Source: Streptomyces deccanensis (lineage in GTDB: Bacteria > Actinomycetota > Actinomycetes > Streptomycetales > Streptomycetaceae). From it: DNA of 64,000 nucleotides. A model generated the notes under the pieces. The model was given only the letters and a program-made list of their open reading frames with translations, was not told the origin of the DNA and ran no database searches. The stretch spans positions 3,596,001 to 3,660,000 of the forward strand of contig NZ_CP092431.1 in assembly GCF_022385335.1 (NCBI RefSeq), written 5' to 3'. Of the stretch, positions 61,035 to 64,000 are shown in pieces. Position 1 is the first letter of the stretch. Every line of letters starts with the position of its first letter. The position numbers and the translations under genes were made by a program.

Positions 61035-62960
61035 TCACTTCCTGGCGTACAGCGACTCGATCGCCGCCGCGTACGCCGTCGTGACCGCGTGGCGTTTGAC
61101 CTTCATGGAGGGGGTGAGCAGGCCGTTGTCCTCGGTGAACTCGCCTTCCACCAGCTTGAACTCGCGGATGGACTCGGCGCGGGAGACGGCTTGGTTCGCG
61201 TAGTCGACGGCCTGTTGGACGTCGGCGCGCATCCGGGGGTCGGTGACGATCTCGGAGAGCGGGGTGTCCGGGGGCATGCCGCGGACGTGCAGCCAGTGGG
61301 TGACGTCCTCGGGGTCGAGGGTGATGAGGGCGGCGACGAAGGGGCGGTTGTCGCCGACGACGATGCACTGCCCGACCGGGGGACGGCTGCGCAGCCGGTC
61401 CTCCAGGACGGCCGGGGAGACGTTCTTGCCGCCGGAGGTGACGAGGATGTCCTTCTTGCGGCCGGTGATGGTGAGGTAGCCGTCCTCGTCGAGCGCGCCG
61501 AGGTCGCCGGTGGCGAACCAGTCGTCGGTGAGGGCGGCGTCGGTGGCGACCGGGTTGTTCCAGTAGGTGCCGAAGACGATGGCGCCCTTGATGAGGACCT
61601 CGCCGTCGTCGGCGATGCGGACGGCGGTGCCGGGAACGGGCTGGCCCACTGTGCCGGGGCGGGGCTTCAGCGGCGGGACGATGGTGGCGGCGGCGGTGGT
61701 CTCGGTCAGGCCGTAGCCCTCGTAGACGATGATCCCGGCGGCGTAGAAGAAGAGGTTGAGGTCGCGGTCGAGGGGGGAGCCGCCGCTGATGGCGTAGCGC
61801 ATGCGGCCGCCGAGCTCCTTGCGGACGCGGCGGTAGACCAGCAGGTCGTACAGGGCCCAGGCGGCGTACAGGCCGGGGGTCGGGCCGGGGCCCCGGTCCA
61901 GGAACTTGTCGAGGTAGGCGCGGGCGAAGCGGACGCCGAGGCGGTGGGCTCGGTCGAAGGAGGCGCCGCGGCCGAGGCGTTCGGCGGTGGCGCGGCCGGT
62001 GGCGTGGATCCGCTCGAACAGGTACGGGACGCCGACCAGGAAGGTGGGGCGGAACCTCTTGAGCGCGGGCCGGAGTTCGTCGGGCTTGATGCTCGGGCAG
62101 TGGCCGATCTCGATGCGGGCCAGGAGACAGGCGATCTGGATCGTGCGGCCGAGGATGTGGGCGAGGGGGAGGAAGAGGAGGGTGGAGGCGACCTGGCCGG
62201 AGATCTCCTTGAAGATCGGGTGGAGCAGTTCGACCGTGTTGGCGGCCTCCGCGTGGAGGTTGGCGTGGGTGAGGACGCAGCCCTTGGGGCGGCCGGTGGT
62301 GCCGGAGGTGTAGCAGATGGTCGCGGCCGTGTCGGGGGTGAGGGCGGCGCGGCGCTTGGTGACCTCGTCGTCGAGGACGCCCCGGCCCAGGTCGGCGAGG
62401 TGGGCGAGGGCCTGCCGGTCGATCTGCCAGACGTGCGGGGGCTGGGAGTGGCGGGCGGTGGCGGTGGCGACGGCCTCCGCGTTCTCGGGGGTCTCCACGA
62501 CCACGAAGCGGCAGCCGGAGTCGCGGACGATCCACTCGATCTGGTCGGGCGAGGACGTGGCGTAGACGGGGACGGACTGACCGCCGGCGGCCCAGACGGC
62601 GAAGTCGAGGACGGTCCACTCGTAGCGGGTGCGGGACATCACCGCGACCCGGCCGCCGGGTTCGAGCCCGGCGGCGATCAACCCCTTGGCGGTGGCGGTG
62701 ACTTCGCGGACGAAGTCGGTGGCGGTGACGGGGTGGTAGGCGCCGTGGTGGTCGGCACGGCGCAGCACCACCGCGTCGGGGGCCTCGGTCGCGTTGACGT
62801 ACGGCAGGTCGGCGATGCTGCCGCCGCTCAGGCGGGGCGCGAGGGCCGGGGTGCGTGCCTCACGGACGACGCCCCGCTCGTCCCGGACGACCTCGACCTT
62901 GACGCGGTCGGTGAGGCCGCCTCGCTGTTTCGCCTTGTTCAAGTCCTTGCGTACGCCCAT
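61035..62960 (-). CDS. long-chain fatty acid-CoA ligase (AMP-forming)
   Basis: 641 residues from ATG 62960 (GGGGAG site; ATG 62981 is in frame). ANL superfamily motifs: P-loop CYTSGTTGRPKGCVLTH, A5 YGLTETTAA, A7 WFATGDLGALDEDGYLTITGRKKDI and the C-terminal Lys region NGLLTPSMKVKRH. Length and the L-motif with the FLPLAHILGR segment fit the FadD15/long-chain group. It activates fatty acids with ATP and CoA at the membrane. Monocistronic, convergent with the rodlin genes. Confidence 0.93.
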   Translation of the reverse strand: MGVRKDLNKAKQRGGLTDRVKVEVVRDERGVVREARTPALAPRLSGGSIADLPYVNATEAPDAVVLRRADHHGAYHPVTATDFVREVTATAKGLIAAGLEPGGRVAVMSRTRYEWTVLDFAVWAAGGQSVPVYATSSPDQIEWIVRDSGCRFVVVETPENAEAVATATARHSQPPHVWQIDRQALAHLADLGRGVLDDEVTKRRAALTPDTAATICYTSGTTGRPKGCVLTHANLHAEAANTVELLHPIFKEISGQVASTLLFLPLAHILGRTIQIACLLARIEIGHCPSIKPDELRPALKRFRPTFLVGVPYLFERIHATGRATAERLGRGASFDRAHRLGVRFARAYLDKFLDRGPGPTPGLYAAWALYDLLVYRRVRKELGGRMRYAISGGSPLDRDLNLFFYAAGIIVYEGYGLTETTAAATIVPPLKPRPGTVGQPVPGTAVRIADDGEVLIKGAIVFGTYWNNPVATDAALTDDWFATGDLGALDEDGYLTITGRKKDILVTSGGKNVSPAVLEDRLRSRPPVGQCIVVGDNRPFVAALITLDPEDVTHWLHVRGMPPDTPLSEIVTDPRMRADVQQAVDYANQAVSRAESIREFKLVEGEFTEDNGLLTPSMKVKRHAVTTAYAAAIESLYARK

Positions 62961-63083
62961 CACCACTCCCCGAGGCCCCATGACCGGTTCATTACCGACG
63001 AGTCAACTTACCGGTGCGTAAGGAATTTTCAATGGTTTCGGCGACTCCGGGCGGCCGGGGCGGGGCGGCCCGGGTCCGGCGAG

Positions 63084-64000
63084 CTAGCCGAGCAGGGTGT
63101 CCGCCGTCCTGATCGCCTCGGCCAGGTCGTAGAGGTCCTTGTCCTCGCGGTCCCGGGCCAAGTCGTCGGCTCGGTGGCCCAGTTGGCGGAGGGTGGGGCG
63201 GGCGGGGAGGTGGGTCCAGCGGGTGTCCTGGCGGCGGAGGGAGTCGGCGAAGTACGCGGCCACGGCGGCGACGCGGAGGCCGTGCGGTGAAGAGCCCCAC
63301 AGGTCGCCGTGGAGCGCCGAGGCCTCCAGGCCGGCGGATTCCTCGTGCGGGGTGCGGGAGTCGGGGTCGAGCCAGCGGACGGTGGCGGTGGCGAGGTGGC
63401 CGTCCTCGGTGCCCTCCTCGGTGCGGACGGCGTAGAGGGCGGTGACGGTGTGGCCGGGGCCGACCTCGCCGCCGTCGACACGGTCGTCGCGGAAGTCCTC
63501 GTCGGCGACCTGCCGGTTGTCGTAGCCGATCAGGCGGAACTCCTCGACCGTCGCCGGGTCGAAGGAGACCTGGACCTTGGCGTCGCGGGCGGTGAGGTCG
63601 ACGTGGCGCGGGAGTTCCTCGCAGAAGACCTTCTCGGCCTCCTCCTCGGTGGAGACGTAGGTGGTGTGGCCGTCGCCCCGGTCGGCGAGCTGTTCCATGA
63701 GCTCGTCGCCGTAGTCGCTGCCGACACCGACGCCGAAGAGGGTGATGCCGTGCTCGCGGCGTTCGCTCGCGATGCGTTCGAGGATGGTGTCGGCGTCGGT
63801 GGCGCCGGTGTTGGCGAGGGCGTCGGACAGCAGCACGACCCGGTTGGTGGCGCCCTTGCGCAGGCCGTCGACGGCGGTCTCGTAGCCGGTCTCGACGCCC
63901 GCCGCGAGGTTGGTGGAGGCGGTGGGTTCCAGGCTGTCGACCGCGTCCAGTACCTGGTCCCGGTCGTCGTCGAGGCGGGTCATCGGCAGGACGGTCTCGG
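63084..64000 (-). CDS. VWA-domain protein, YfbK-like (5' truncated by window edge)
   Basis: 305 residues of the C-terminal part; the frame is open to the window end, so the start lies beyond 64000. Visible: the rear half of a VWA domain (STNLAAGVETGYE with the third MIDAS Thr region, RVVLLSDALANTG, ITLFGVGVGSDYGDELMEQLAD), then the DUF3520-type C-terminal domain (VDLTARDAKVQVSFDPATVEEFRLIGYDNRQVADEDF...). This matches YfbK-family proteins, lipoproteins or exported proteins with metal-dependent adhesion folds. The DxSxS part of MIDAS is outside the window. Function not established. Confidence 0.9.
   Translation of the reverse strand, partial: ETVLPMTRLDDDRDQVLDAVDSLEPTASTNLAAGVETGYETAVDGLRKGATNRVVLLSDALANTGATDADTILERIASERREHGITLFGVGVGSDYGDELMEQLADRGDGHTTYVSTEEEAEKVFCEELPRHVDLTARDAKVQVSFDPATVEEFRLIGYDNRQVADEDFRDDRVDGGEVGPGHTVTALYAVRTEEGTEDGHLATATVRWLDPDSRTPHEESAGLEASALHGDLWGSSPHGLRVAAVAAYFADSLRRQDTRWTHLPARPTLRQLGHRADDLARDREDKDLYDLAEAIRTADTLLG

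Overview
The window is high-GC actinobacterial chromosome and almost certainly comes from a Streptomyces species. The supporting evidence is the combination of chaplins, rodlins, a melC1/melC2 tyrosinase pair, an SsbB-type SSB next to two dynamin-like GTPases, a PknG/GlnX/GlnH module, GTG/TTG starts, ATGA/GTGA stop-start overlaps and strong G/C third-position bias. From memory (not searched), the gene order matches the S. coelicolor chromosome from about SCO2657 (csnR) to SCO2720 (acyl-CoA ligase), with local insertions and deletions.

Layout. (1) 1-1414: tail of an HNH nuclease and a secreted protein of unknown function. (2) 1427-8430: chitosan-oligosaccharide operon csnR-E-F-G-H-K, consisting of a ROK regulator with a palindromic operator, a three-gene ABC importer, a GH4 glycosidase and a sugar kinase. 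(3) 8706-20105: signalling block of GlnX-like membrane sensor, GlnH-like binding protein, an unknown cytosolic protein, PknG-like kinase, PP2C phosphatase, VWA protein and FHA protein; the last member has a collagen-like Gly/Pro stretch. (4) 20192-26185: housekeeping and surface genes, namely an isoaspartate methyltransferase-like protein, truncated haemoglobin, a conserved hypothetical, a 4HBT thioesterase, EttA and a sortase-anchored Cys-Gln thioester surface protein. (5) 26440-30945: ssbB and the sporulation dynamins dynB/dynA.

(6) 31256-35609: tRNA-Arg(UCU) followed by a decayed accessory segment. It holds an integrase remnant directly beside the tRNA, a small hypothetical gene, a LysE exporter, a P450 pseudogene truncated and frameshifted against a CGNR zinc-finger regulator, and about 650 bp without a gene. 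(7) 35610-42000: a DUF2087 protein, two short chaplins, the melanin genes melC1/melC2, several secreted proteins of unknown function, a VKOR-like oxidase and a DUF5949-like protein.

(8) 42262-57580: a 12-gene cell-surface polysaccharide locus. It encodes a DUF3344 secreted protein, two GT4 glycosyltransferases, a polyprenyl-phosphate sugar transferase, a Wzy-like polymerase/ligase, a MurJ/Wzx-like flippase, a polysaccharide deacetylase, a Wzz-like protein, a GNAT/FemAB-like acyltransferase, a convergent secreted GH26 hydrolase, an ATP-grasp enzyme and a flavoprotein. (9) 57642-60945: an unusual sortase-anchored chaplin with a Pro/Thr stalk, a short chaplin and three rodlins. (10) 61035-64000: a long-chain acyl-CoA ligase and a truncated VWA/YfbK-like gene.

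The most interesting theme is a hyphal surface region. Chaplins and rodlins, several with promoters resembling the sigma-BldN type, flank an exopolysaccharide pathway whose product is not evident from sequence. Disulfide (VKOR), copper oxidase (MelC) and sortase-linked surface proteins lie nearby. The second theme is the extended PknG module, with zinc-ribbon segments in the kinase, the phosphatase and the FHA protein.
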